Shown here one piece after another: positions 50,254 to 60,256 of a stretch of 63,318 nt of DNA. Each line of letters begins with the position of its first letter. The stretch's first letter is position 1. Source of the DNA: Treponema sp. Lineage in GTDB: Bacteria > Spirochaetota > Spirochaetia > Treponematales > Treponemataceae. Under the pieces are notes generated by a model. The model had not been told where the DNA came from. It worked only from the letters and a program-made list of their open reading frames with translations, and made no database searches. The stretch is taken from assembly GCA_024400955.1 (NCBI GenBank), contig JAKSLY010000012.1, forward strand, positions 1 to 63,318, written 5' to 3'. A program made the translations under genes and the position numbers.

Positions 50254-51183
50254 ATGCCAATCAGAATAGATTCCGACCTTCCAGCAAGGTCCACCCTTGA
50301 AAATGAAAACATCTTCGTAATGACTCAGGAACGTGCCGCAGCCCAGGATATCCGTCCACTGAAAATCGCCATCGTCAACCTGATGCCAACGAAGGAAGTT
50401 ACGGAGACCCAGCTTCTCAGGCTCCTTTCCAACACGCCTCTTCAGATTGACATTTCCCTCGTGCAGATGGAAAGCCACGTTTCAAAGAACACGGACCAGG
50501 GCCATCTGGACAGGTTCTACATCACTTCCGAAGAAATGCTCAAAAACAGGTATGACGGAATGATCATAACCGGCGCCCCTGTGGAACAGATTCCCTTTGA
50601 GGAAGTTGACTACTGGCCGGAACTGTGCAAGATCATGGATTGGGCAAAGGAACACGTTTTCTGCACCCTTTACATCTGCTGGGGAGCCATGGCAGGACTC
50701 TACCACCACTTTGGCATAAACAAAAAGGTCGTCAAGGATAAGTTCTCAGGAATTTACTATTCAAAGCTGCAGAATCCAAAGGAACCACTCATGCGCGGAT
50801 TTGACGACTGGTTCCCTGTGCCCACATCTCGCTACACGGAAATCAGCACGAAAGAAGCATCGGCAAAGGAAGGGCTTGAAGTTCTTGCCTTCTCCGACGA
50901 AACAGGCCTCACCCTGGCAAAATCTAAGGATTCCAGAAGCATCTTCATGACAGGACACCTTGAATACGACCCGGAAACCCTGGCCAATGAATACAAGCGC
51001 GACCTTGACAAGGGCATAGGACCTTCCATTCCAGTCAACTACTTTACCGACGACAACCCGGAAAAACCTGTTGTTTCAAAATGGAGAAGCACGGCCCACC
51101 TGTTCTATTCAAACTGGCTCAACTACTACGTCTACCAGGCAACACCCTACAGGCTGGACTCGCTTTTTGAAGGGAACCAGTAA
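50254..51183 (+). CDS. metA: Homoserine O-acetyltransferase (MetA type)
   Basis: 309 residues. Catalytic Cys142 in YICWGAMAG; Glu111 in GAPVEQIPFEEVDYW. In MetA-type enzymes Glu at 111 favours acetyl-CoA, whereas E. coli has Gly and uses succinyl-CoA, so this is probably an O-acetyltransferase. Forms the activated homoserine for methionine synthesis. The start is the ATG at 50254, 7 nt after a TATAAT; the longer in-frame TTG start lies inside the promoter. The mRNA is probably leaderless. Confidence 0.9.
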   Translation: MPIRIDSDLPARSTLENENIFVMTQERAAAQDIRPLKIAIVNLMPTKEVTETQLLRLLSNTPLQIDISLVQMESHVSKNTDQGHLDRFYITSEEMLKNRYDGMIITGAPVEQIPFEEVDYWPELCKIMDWAKEHVFCTLYICWGAMAGLYHHFGINKKVVKDKFSGIYYSKLQNPKEPLMRGFDDWFPVPTSRYTEISTKEASAKEGLEVLAFSDETGLTLAKSKDSRSIFMTGHLEYDPETLANEYKRDLDKGIGPSIPVNYFTDDNPEKPVVSKWRSTAHLFYSNWLNYYVYQATPYRLDSLFEGNQ

Positions 51184-51268
51184 AAAATTCCCCAGTAAGG
51201 CTGAATCCAACTGAAAGCTGCCCCTTCTCCTAAAAAAATGCATTTTTTTTGACCAAGTGCATGTTCTA

Positions 51269-51298
51269 TTGGAATTTTCCGGAATTGTGCTATATAAT
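51269..51298 (+). promoter_or_regulatory. glgX promoter
   Basis: TTGGAA (51269-51274), 18-nt spacer, TATAAT (51293-51298), then 9 nt to the ATG at 51308. The leader is only a few bases and no Shine-Dalgarno is visible. Confidence 0.6.
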
Positions 51299-51307
51299 TG
51301 AAGAACT

Positions 51308-53443
<2,136 letters not shown>

Positions 53444-53548
53444 AAAGTTTTTTATAGAAAGAATTTTTACCGGGGACTGGCGGGCTTAAACCTGGCACTT
53501 GCCCCTTCCCGTTAAAATTTTGTATAAAGTAAAAAATTATGGTAACGC

Positions 53549-53578
53549 TTGAATATTTGAAACGTTTCCATATATAAT
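53549..53578 (+). promoter_or_regulatory. glgP promoter with LacI-family-type operator
   Basis: TTGAAT (53549-53554), 18-nt spacer, TATAAT (53573-53578). Inside the spacer GAAACGTTTC (53559-53568) is a perfect palindrome with a central CG, the form of LacI-family operators, placed where binding would block RNA polymerase. Confidence 0.6.
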
Positions 53579-53618
53579 GATAAAAGAAAATCAGCAAAAG
53601 ATCAGACGGAGGAAATAA

Positions 53619-56066
53619 ATGACTTTTGATGCAGAACAGTTCAAGGAAAACCTTACAGCTCGTCTTCGCAGACAGTACGGAAAGGACATTTCCCAGGCCA
53701 ACAAACACGACCTTTTTGATGCAGTTAGTGCCAGTGCACTTGAAATCATCATGCCTAACTGGATGGAAACACGCAAGGCTTACGAAGCAAAACCAACAAA
53801 GCAGCTTTGCTACCTCAGTGCCGAATTCCTTATGGGCCGCGCTCTCTCAAACAACCTCATTAACTCTGGTATCATGGACAAGGTTAAGGAAGTTCTCAAT
53901 GGTATGAACATCAACTACGACCTTGTTGAAGATGAAGAACCGGATGCAGGTCTTGGTAATGGTGGTCTTGGACGTCTTGCAGCATGTTTCCTTGATTCCC
54001 TTGCAACCCTTGAATACCCTGGACACGGATACGGAATCCGCTACCAGTACGGTATGTTTGAACAGCACATTGAAGACGGACAGCAGGTTGAATATCCTGA
54101 CAACTGGCTCAAGCACCGTGACCCATGGGAAGTAAAAAGATCTGACCTTTCAGTTCACGTTAAGTTTGGCGGACAGATCAAGTACGGCAAGACACCTGAC
54201 GGAAAGGACCGCTTCTATCTTGAAAATGCAGAAGAAATCGTTGCAACTCCATACGACATGCCGATTGTTGCTTACGGTTCAAACACTGTAAACACACTTC
54301 GCCTCTGGCAGGCTTCTTCTCCAAACGGATTTGACCTCCAGCTTTTCAACGACATGCAGTACCACCGCGCAGTAGAACGCCAGAACGATGCAGAAAACAT
54401 CAGCCGCGTTCTCTACCCTAACGACAACGGCCCGATGGGTAAGGAACTTCGCCTTCGCCAGCAGTACTTCTTCTCATCTGCTTCCCTCCAGGACCTTATC
54501 CGCTCGTTCGTAAACACAGTTGGAACAGACTTCTCCAAGTTCCCTGAGTACCACGTAATCCAGCTCAACGATACACATCCTGTAGTTGCAATTCCAGAAT
54601 TCATGCGCATTCTCCTTGATGAATACAATGTAGGCTGGGACGATGCATGGAACGTTGTTTCAAAGACATTCGCATACACAAACCACACCATTCTTGCTGA
54701 AGCCCTCGAAAAGTGGCCGATCGATGTATTCCAGAGACTTCTCCCACGCGTTTACCAGATCATCGAAGAAATCAACCGCCGCCTCGTAATCGAGCTTCGC
54801 CAGAAGTTCCCTGAGGACTACTACAACCAGAACCACATGGCCATCATTCACGACGGCAAGGTTTACATGGCATGGCTCGCAATCCACGCAGGTTTCTCTG
54901 TAAACGGTGTTGCCGCCCTCCACACTGAACTCCTCAAGACACAGGAACTCAAGAACTGGTACACTCTCTACCCGGAAAAGTTCAACAACAAGACAAACGG
55001 TGTTACACAGCGCCGCTGGCTTCTTGCATCAAACCCTGAACTTGCAGACTTCATCACAAAGAGAATCGGCGACGGCTGGGTTAAGGAACTCGACAAGCTC
55101 AAGGAACTTGAAAAATTCGTTGACGATGATGCTTCAATCGAAGAACTCATTGCAATCAAGCGCCACAACAAGGAAAAGCTTGCTGAATACCTCAAGCACA
55201 CACAGAATGAATTCCTTGATCCTGAAAGCATTTACGATACACAGGTTAAGCGCCTCCACGAATACAAGAGACAGCTTCTCAATGTTCTCCACATCATGTA
55301 TGAATACAACAGAATCGTTGAAGATCCAAACTACAACCCTCCTGCACACACATACATCTTTGGAGCAAAGGCTGCTTCAGGTTACCGCCGTGCAAAGGCA
55401 ATCATCAAGCTCATCAACACGGTTGCTGACCGCGTAAACAACGACCGCCGCGTTCGTGGCAAGCTTCGCGTTGTATTCGTGGAAAACTACCGCGTTTCTG
55501 TTGCAGAAAAGATCATTCCTGCATCAGACGTTTCAGAACAGATTTCTACAGCAGGTTACGAAGCATCCGGTACTTCAAACATGAAGTTCATGATGAATGG
55601 TGCCCTTACTGTAGGTACTCTTGACGGTGCAAACATTGAAATCGTGGAAGAAGCTGGCGAAGAAAACGCATTCATCTTCGGTCTCAAGGCTGACGAAATC
55701 ATCAAGATGAAGCAGGAACACTCTTACAACCCACAGAAGTACCTTGACCGCAACCCACAGCTTGCAAAGGTAGTTAATCAGCTTGTTGACGGAACATACG
55801 ATCCAAGCGGAATGCTCTTCAAGGAAATCCACGATTCAATCGTCTACGGTGTTGAAGGACAGCCAGCCGACGTTTACTTCCTCCTTGCTGACTTTGATTC
55901 TTACTGCCAGGCTCAGGAAAAGATTTCTAAGGAATATGCAGACAAGAAGGCATGGGCTCGCAAGTGTCTCATCAACATTGCTAATTCCGGAAAGTTCTCT
56001 TCTGACCGCACAATCGAAGACTACGTAAAGGACATCTGGCACCTTAAGAAGGTAAACGTAAAGTAA
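53619..56066 (+). CDS. glgP: Glycogen/starch phosphorylase
   Basis: 815 residues. GT35 family; PLP-binding Lys in EASGTSNMKFMMNGAL and the following TVGTLDGANIEI. N-terminal CYLSAEFLMGRALSNN, and GLGNGGLGRLAACFLDS. Releases glucose-1-phosphate from glycogen. Very strong ribosome-binding site (GGAGGA). Works with GlgX just upstream. Probably under control of the palindrome in its promoter. Confidence 0.96.
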   Translation: MTFDAEQFKENLTARLRRQYGKDISQANKHDLFDAVSASALEIIMPNWMETRKAYEAKPTKQLCYLSAEFLMGRALSNNLINSGIMDKVKEVLNGMNINYDLVEDEEPDAGLGNGGLGRLAACFLDSLATLEYPGHGYGIRYQYGMFEQHIEDGQQVEYPDNWLKHRDPWEVKRSDLSVHVKFGGQIKYGKTPDGKDRFYLENAEEIVATPYDMPIVAYGSNTVNTLRLWQASSPNGFDLQLFNDMQYHRAVERQNDAENISRVLYPNDNGPMGKELRLRQQYFFSSASLQDLIRSFVNTVGTDFSKFPEYHVIQLNDTHPVVAIPEFMRILLDEYNVGWDDAWNVVSKTFAYTNHTILAEALEKWPIDVFQRLLPRVYQIIEEINRRLVIELRQKFPEDYYNQNHMAIIHDGKVYMAWLAIHAGFSVNGVAALHTELLKTQELKNWYTLYPEKFNNKTNGVTQRRWLLASNPELADFITKRIGDGWVKELDKLKELEKFVDDDASIEELIAIKRHNKEKLAEYLKHTQNEFLDPESIYDTQVKRLHEYKRQLLNVLHIMYEYNRIVEDPNYNPPAHTYIFGAKAASGYRRAKAIIKLINTVADRVNNDRRVRGKLRVVFVENYRVSVAEKIIPASDVSEQISTAGYEASGTSNMKFMMNGALTVGTLDGANIEIVEEAGEENAFIFGLKADEIIKMKQEHSYNPQKYLDRNPQLAKVVNQLVDGTYDPSGMLFKEIHDSIVYGVEGQPADVYFLLADFDSYCQAQEKISKEYADKKAWARKCLINIANSGKFSSDRTIEDYVKDIWHLKKVNVK

Positions 56067-56080
56067 ATTGAGATACAACT

Positions 56081-56176
56081 GAAGATACTTACGGATAGAA
56101 CCGACCCGGCTCCGGCGATTGGTCGCATGAGGTATCAATGACAGACGCCGCGTCGAACCTATCCTGCGCATCTTCA
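56081..56176. repeat. Imperfect long palindrome after glgP
   Basis: Left arm GAAGATACTTACGGATAG (56081-56098) and right arm CTATCCTGCGCATCTTC (56160-56176) are near-complementary, extended by AACCGAC/GTCGAAC. The loop is GC-rich (CCGGCTCCGGCGATTGG). It precedes the true terminator and may be a structured element of the glgP 3' end. Confidence 0.5.
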
Positions 56177-56220
56177 AAGCCATCTCCATAAAATCCACAT
56201 TTATCTTTTTTCAAGACAAC

Positions 56221-56249
56221 AATCCCTCGGAAACGGGGGATTCTTTTTT
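56221..56249 (+). terminator. glgP terminator
   Basis: AATCCCTCGG-AAA-CGGGGGATT (near-perfect stem) followed by CTTTTTT. Confidence 0.8.
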
Positions 56250-56263
56250 ATTTCAAAATACCT

Positions 56264-56269
56264 TATACT
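56264..56269 (+). promoter_or_regulatory. -10 box of era
   Basis: TATACT, 6 nt before the era ATG. The -35 (TTCTTT at 56241-56246) is weak. The message would be leaderless. Confidence 0.4.
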
Positions 56270-56275
56270 GTCTTC

Positions 56276-57229
56276 ATGAATGAAGAAATATTTGAGGAAC
56301 AGAACCAGGAACTAGAGCAGGATGAATATGTAGTCCAGCCTGCAGGTCCAAAAACCGCCCTTGTATCAATTGTAGGCCGCCCATCTGCCGGCAAGTCAAC
56401 ATTCCTGAACACAGCAACACAGGAAACAGTCAGCATCGTTTCTTCGGTGCCACAGACCACACGCAATGCAATCCGCGGAATCGTAAACACTTCCATCGGC
56501 CAGCTTGTCTTTGTTGACACCCCGGGACTTCACCTTAGCGAAAAGAAGTTCAACCTTAAGCTTACGAAAATTGCAGAAGAAAACATAAAGGACAGCGACG
56601 AAATCCTCTACGTTCTTGACAGCACACGCGAACACACGGACGAGGAAGAAATGATCGCCAAGCTTGTTGCCCCTTTTACAAAGAAGCTTGTAGTTGCCAT
56701 CAACAAGACTGAAGATCCTGCAGCAAGGCCTGAAAACTCACGAGCCTTCATCCACCGTACCCTGCCGGACCTGCCGGACAGCCGCATCGTAGAAATGTCC
56801 GCAAAGGAAGACAAGGGAGTCAACGACGTACTCAAGGCACTTTACGACATGGCGGAAGAAGCCCCACACCTTTACCCTGAAGAATACTACACCGACCAGG
56901 AAGTTGAATTCCGCATTGCAGAAATAATCCGTGGCGAAGCCATCAACCGCCTTGAACAGGAACTGCCCCATGCCATCTACGTAAACATCAAGGACATGGT
57001 TATGGTCAAGGCAAACCTGCTTAAGGTGCGTGCTGAAATCTGCGTTGAGCGCGACAGCCAGAAGGGAATCGTCATCGGCAAGGGTGCATCAATGATCAAG
57101 ACAATTCGTGTTGAATCCATTAAGACGGCACGAAAAATCTTCCCCTACCGCGTGGACCTGGAACTGAACGTAAGCGTAGACAAGAACTGGCGCCAGAAGG
57201 ACCACGTACTCAACAAGATTGTAAAATAG
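56276..57229 (+). CDS. era: GTPase Era
   Basis: 317 residues. G1 GRPSAGKST (34-42), G3 DTPGLHLS, and a C-terminal KH domain with VERDSQKGIVIGKGASMIKTI. Binds 16S rRNA in small-subunit assembly. The G4 motif reads NKTE at 143-146, with Glu in place of the Asp that selects guanine, followed by an Asp. The N-terminal ~25 residues are acidic and extra. Follows glgP after its terminator. Confidence 0.92.
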   Translation: MNEEIFEEQNQELEQDEYVVQPAGPKTALVSIVGRPSAGKSTFLNTATQETVSIVSSVPQTTRNAIRGIVNTSIGQLVFVDTPGLHLSEKKFNLKLTKIAEENIKDSDEILYVLDSTREHTDEEEMIAKLVAPFTKKLVVAINKTEDPAARPENSRAFIHRTLPDLPDSRIVEMSAKEDKGVNDVLKALYDMAEEAPHLYPEEYYTDQEVEFRIAEIIRGEAINRLEQELPHAIYVNIKDMVMVKANLLKVRAEICVERDSQKGIVIGKGASMIKTIRVESIKTARKIFPYRVDLELNVSVDKNWRQKDHVLNKIVK

Positions 57230-57235
57230 CTTTGG

Positions 57236-57607
57236 TCAATAATTTTTTACAACCACTTCCTTAACTCCGGCAACTTCCCTTGAATTTGTAAGTATGACAT
57301 AATCCCGTCTGATTGCGGTTGCACAAATCCACAGGGAATTGTCGGAAAGATTTGGATAGGCAGCCTTAAGCCGGCCAAAGCACCTGGCAGTTTCTTCATC
57401 CAATTCCACAATATGAAGAAGGTGTGTAAAATCTGAGCTTATCTCGTTCAATCTGCCATCATGTTCATCAGTTTCGGCACGGCAGAAAAGTTCCCCCTGG
57501 GTAACAACGGAAACATGAATGTTTTCCTCATCATTGAAATAATCAAAAAGTTCCGTAACACCATTAAAAAAATCCAGTATGGTTTTTGAATCTACAAGAA
57601 ACTGCAT
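57236..57607 (-). CDS. PIN-domain toxin 2 of the PIN-Phd-PIN locus
   Basis: 123 residues. PIN fold with FLVDSKTILDFFN (Asp6), VVTQGELFCRAE (Glu) and SDNSLWICATAI; in the last, the acidic residue sits two positions earlier than usual (Ser where Asp is typical), so activity is uncertain. ATG at 57607 is 4 nt after the antitoxin stop. Probably VapC-type RNase, controlled by the antitoxin upstream. Confidence 0.7.
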   Translation of the reverse strand: MQFLVDSKTILDFFNGVTELFDYFNDEENIHVSVVTQGELFCRAETDEHDGRLNEISSDFTHLLHIVELDEETARCFGRLKAAYPNLSDNSLWICATAIRRDYVILTNSREVAGVKEVVVKNY

Positions 57608-57611
57608 TTTT

Positions 57612-57935
57612 CTACCTGTTAAGCACATTAAAGTAATCAGCCGCCCGCATGCCCTGGCTGCAGGCGATAATCCTGTCAGTACGAATGTCCTCGTCTTCCC
57701 TAAGCATGGTAAAGAAATCATTCAGTGAAATCTGGGACATGGATGAACCGGCAGTTTTTGCATAGGATGCAAGTTCAGAAAATGGAGAAGAAAAATCATC
57801 TGCACCATCCTCCTCATTGAGGACACGAAACCTTGAACCGTCAGCGCGGGTGATAAAAGCTTCGCCATCCTTCTTTACCTGATCAAGAAGAGACGCAAGA
57901 TTCTGCCTTGCCTGGGAATAATTCATTACAAGCAT
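57612..57935 (-). CDS. Phd/YefM-type antitoxin between two PIN toxins
   Basis: 107 residues. NYSQARQNLASLLDQVKKDGEAFITRADGSRFRVL is the Phd/YefM DNA-binding domain pattern. The second half is a long helical tail (MSQISLNDFFTMLREDEDIRTDR) that would wrap a toxin. Overlaps the PIN gene upstream by 10 nt and is followed 4 nt later by the second PIN gene. One antitoxin therefore sits between two toxins in one transcript. Confidence 0.75.
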   Translation of the reverse strand: MLVMNYSQARQNLASLLDQVKKDGEAFITRADGSRFRVLNEEDGADDFSSPFSELASYAKTAGSSMSQISLNDFFTMLREDEDIRTDRIIACSQGMRAADYFNVLNR

Positions 57936-58324
57936 GATACACCTCTCATTTTTGCAATTGATGCGAGCCGTTCATCCATGGTAAAAAGCGGGCTTCCTGA
58001 TTTTAATGCGCAGTCAAGATAGTACATATCGTAGCAATAATGGCTTTCCTCACCTGCCATCCTTATTGAATTAGCCAAGTCGGGTTCAAGAAGCTTAATG
58101 GGAATCCTCTTGTAAAGCTCAAAAAACCTGCATGCCTGGGTCACATCAATCAGCTGCCGCTTCATAAGCTTGGAAAGTGCATTTCCTATTTCAAAAGGCA
58201 GGCATTGGGACGAATACAACCGGAATCCCTTAAGCCTGTCCATAACTTCCATTGCAGACGGCTCCTGCTTGATTATGGCAAGAATGCATGAGGCATCGAT
58301 AATAACCGACTTGTTCTTCTTCAT
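57926..58324 (-). CDS. PIN-domain toxin 1 of the PIN-Phd-PIN locus
   Basis: 132 residues. VIIDASCILAII (Asp), CLPFEIGNALSKLM (Glu), SHYCYDMYYLDCALKSG (Asp) and FTMDERLASIAK (Asp): all four acidic positions of a VapC PIN domain are present. ATG at 58324 is chosen because it lies 7 nt after the -10 box of a strong promoter; upstream in-frame codons fall inside that promoter. First gene of the three-gene TA operon and probably translated without a leader. Confidence 0.8.
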   Translation of the reverse strand: MKKNKSVIIDASCILAIIKQEPSAMEVMDRLKGFRLYSSQCLPFEIGNALSKLMKRQLIDVTQACRFFELYKRIPIKLLEPDLANSIRMAGEESHYCYDMYYLDCALKSGSPLFTMDERLASIAKMRGVSCL

Positions 58325-58331
58325 GATTAAT

Positions 58332-58360
58332 ATTGTACAATAGTACAATGTAAATGTCAA
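58332..58360 (-). promoter_or_regulatory. Promoter and inverted-repeat operator of the PIN-Phd-PIN operon
   Basis: TTGACA (58360-58355), 17-nt spacer, TACAAT (58337-58332), 7 nt to the ATG. ATTGTAC-AATA-GTACAAT (58332-58349) is a perfect 7-bp inverted repeat over the -10 box and spacer, a likely autoregulatory operator for the Phd antitoxin. Confidence 0.7.
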
Positions 58361-58391
58361 TTTTTTTTTTTAATAAGAGAAGACTTTTATA

Positions 58392-58500
58392 AAAACCGCG
58401 AAGGAAGGAAGAGGCCGACAAAAACATTCAAAGCCCTGGAAGATAGTTTCCTTACAGGGCTTTGCATGTAGCGACGATATCGAGCGGTTTTGCCGGCCTC
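58392..58500. repeat. Nested hairpin with two competing outer stems
   Basis: Inner stem AAAGCCCTG / CAGGGCTTT (about 58429-58463). Outer stem A pairs GAGGCCGACAAAAAC (58411-58425) with GTTTTGCCGGCCTC (58487-58500). Outer stem B pairs AAAACCGC (58392-58399) with GCGGTTTT (58484-58491). A and B share bases and exclude each other. It lies between the symporter terminator and the TA promoter, with no coding potential seen. Confidence 0.5.
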
Positions 58501-58553
58501 GTACTGACTGGGAGGTTTTCATAGAAGGCATACCATTATTTTGCATAAAAAAA

Positions 58554-58573
58554 TCCCCCGATCGACCGGGGGA
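58554..58573 (-). terminator. Terminator of the symporter gene
   Basis: On the minus strand TCCCCCGGTCGATCGGGGGA followed by seven T, 23 nt after the symporter stop. Confidence 0.85.
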
Positions 58574-58595
58574 CTAAACCTAGGCAAAAGGCTAA

Positions 58596-60026
58596 TTACA
58601 GCTTAGGAAATCTTTCAAAATAAGACTTTGTTTCCTTTGCAACTACACCGCTGAGAACGATAAGTGCAACACAGTTAGGAATTGCCATGAGACCGTTGAA
58701 AATGTCGGCAATTGTGAATACTGCGTTTACCGTAAAGTAAGGTCCGATAAAAACTGCAATGATGTAAAGCCATCTGAAGCCCTTAACGATTCCCATCTTT
58801 CCGCCGGTAAGGTATTCAAGACACTTTTCAGAGTAGTAGTCCCAACCGAGGATTGTTGTAAATGCAAAGAATGCAAGACAAAGCATGAGAAGGAACTGAA
58901 CTGAATGTCCGTCACCACCAAGAACCTTGTTGAAGGAAGCTGCTGTAAGGGCAACACCCTTGAGTCCTTCTGGATTTTCCCAAAGGCCGTTTGTCATGCC
59001 GCCAATTACGATGGCAAGACCTGTCATTGTACAAACGATGAGTGTATCGATAACTGTACCTGTCATGTTAACGAGACCCTGTTCAACAGGTTCATTTGTC
59101 TGAACTGGAGCTGCTGCGATTGGAGCAGAACCGAGACCTGCTTCGTTAGAGAAGATACCGCGTGCAATACCCTTCTGCATTGAATCTGTAACCTGCTTGA
59201 GTACATAACCTGCAGCACCACCTGCGAGAGCCTTGAAACCAAATGCACTCTTGAAGATGAGGACGAATGCAGCTGGAATGTGAGTTGCGTTCATGATGAG
59301 AACTGAAAGTCCAAGGAAGATGTAGATGATTGCCATTGCAGGAACAACCTTTTCTGCAACCTTGGAAATGCGCTTGAGACCACCAAGAACAACAAGTGCA
59401 ACACATGCTGTAACGATGAGTCCACCGATTACAGTTGCAAATGTATACTCAGTTCCAAAGAGGGAGAATGCAATGTGCTTAGCTTCCGGGTCGATGGCAT
59501 TGTTTACGGCAGAAGTGATACCGTTAATCTGTGTCATTGTACCGATACCCATGAGACCTGCAAGTGCACCGAATACGGCAAAGAGAACTGCAAGCCACTT
59601 CCACTTTGGACCCATTCCCTTTTCAATTGTGTAGAATGGACCACCAAGAATATGGCCGTCTTCCTTAACTTCACGATACTTGATGGCAAGCATACATTCA
59701 GCATATTTTGTAGCCGTTCCGAGGATTGCAGCAAACCACATCCAGAAAAGGGCTCCAGGTCCACCGGCTGCAATTGCTGTTGCTACACCGACAATGTTAC
59801 CTGTACCGATTGTTGCAGAAAGTGCAGTACAGAGTGCAGAGAATCCAGAAAGTTCTCCATCACCTTCATTTTTCTTGAAAATACCCTTGAATGCGCGGCC
59901 AAGCTTTGAAAACTGAATTCCACGTGCTGCAACCGTAAGGATAAAACCAGTTGCAAGAATCAGGATGATTGTAGGAAGACCCCAAACAACATCATCGACC
60001 TGATTTAAAATTGAATCGAAAGACAT
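58596..60026 (-). CDS. Alanine or glycine:cation symporter (AGCS family)
   Basis: 476 residues. About 10-11 membrane segments; ALSATIGTGNIVGVATAIAAGGPGALFWMW, GGPFYTIEKGMG and SNEAGLGSAPIAAAPVQTNEP are AGCS hallmarks. Imports alanine or glycine with Na+ or H+. The start is the ATG at 60026, with AAAGGA 9 nt upstream. A longer frame to 60170 exists but is the translation of the riboswitch. The glycine riboswitch in its leader points to glycine as substrate or signal. Confidence 0.93.
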   Translation of the reverse strand: MSFDSILNQVDDVVWGLPTIILILATGFILTVAARGIQFSKLGRAFKGIFKKNEGDGELSGFSALCTALSATIGTGNIVGVATAIAAGGPGALFWMWFAAILGTATKYAECMLAIKYREVKEDGHILGGPFYTIEKGMGPKWKWLAVLFAVFGALAGLMGIGTMTQINGITSAVNNAIDPEAKHIAFSLFGTEYTFATVIGGLIVTACVALVVLGGLKRISKVAEKVVPAMAIIYIFLGLSVLIMNATHIPAAFVLIFKSAFGFKALAGGAAGYVLKQVTDSMQKGIARGIFSNEAGLGSAPIAAAPVQTNEPVEQGLVNMTGTVIDTLIVCTMTGLAIVIGGMTNGLWENPEGLKGVALTAASFNKVLGGDGHSVQFLLMLCLAFFAFTTILGWDYYSEKCLEYLTGGKMGIVKGFRWLYIIAVFIGPYFTVNAVFTIADIFNGLMAIPNCVALIVLSGVVAKETKSYFERFPKL

Positions 60027-60061
60027 ATGCGTGTCCTTTAAAAAAGATAAGAGCCGACAGT

Positions 60062-60195
60062 AAAACGCCAGCTCTCCAGAAAGTAATAAGACAGTTATTC
60101 TCTTTTCTTCTGTCCTTTTTGCCTGAGATATCGGCTCTAATAGCCTTAACCCTTCGGCGCCCCACATCATTGTGAGAACTCTCCAGAGAATCAGC
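60062..60195 (-). promoter_or_regulatory. Glycine riboswitch (single aptamer)
   Basis: On the minus strand: CTCTGGAGAG, GCGCCGAAGGGTTAAGGC, ATCTCAGGCAAAAAGGACAG and the closing TTTCTGGAGAGC appear in the order and spacing of a glycine (gcvT) aptamer. Only one aptamer is seen. Downstream, TCGGCTCT (60057-60050) is followed by TATC and six T and then the ribosome-binding site, and is complementary to AGAGCCGA inside the aptamer (60138-60131). Confidence 0.88.
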
Positions 60196-60227
60196 AGACT
60201 GACAACGCCAGAATGCTAATCTCAATA

Positions 60228-60256
60228 ATTCTATAGAAAAAAGCCATATTTTTCAA
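60228..60256 (-). promoter_or_regulatory. Promoter of the glycine riboswitch-symporter transcript
   Basis: TTGAAA (60256-60251), 17-nt spacer, TAGAAT (60233-60228). Transcription should start near 60221, ~25 nt before the aptamer. The -35 overlaps the stop region of the next gene upstream. Confidence 0.6.

Noticed and set aside
60027..60170. N-terminal extension of the symporter
   Set aside because: It is the in-frame translation of the glycine riboswitch. The true start at 60026 has a ribosome-binding site.
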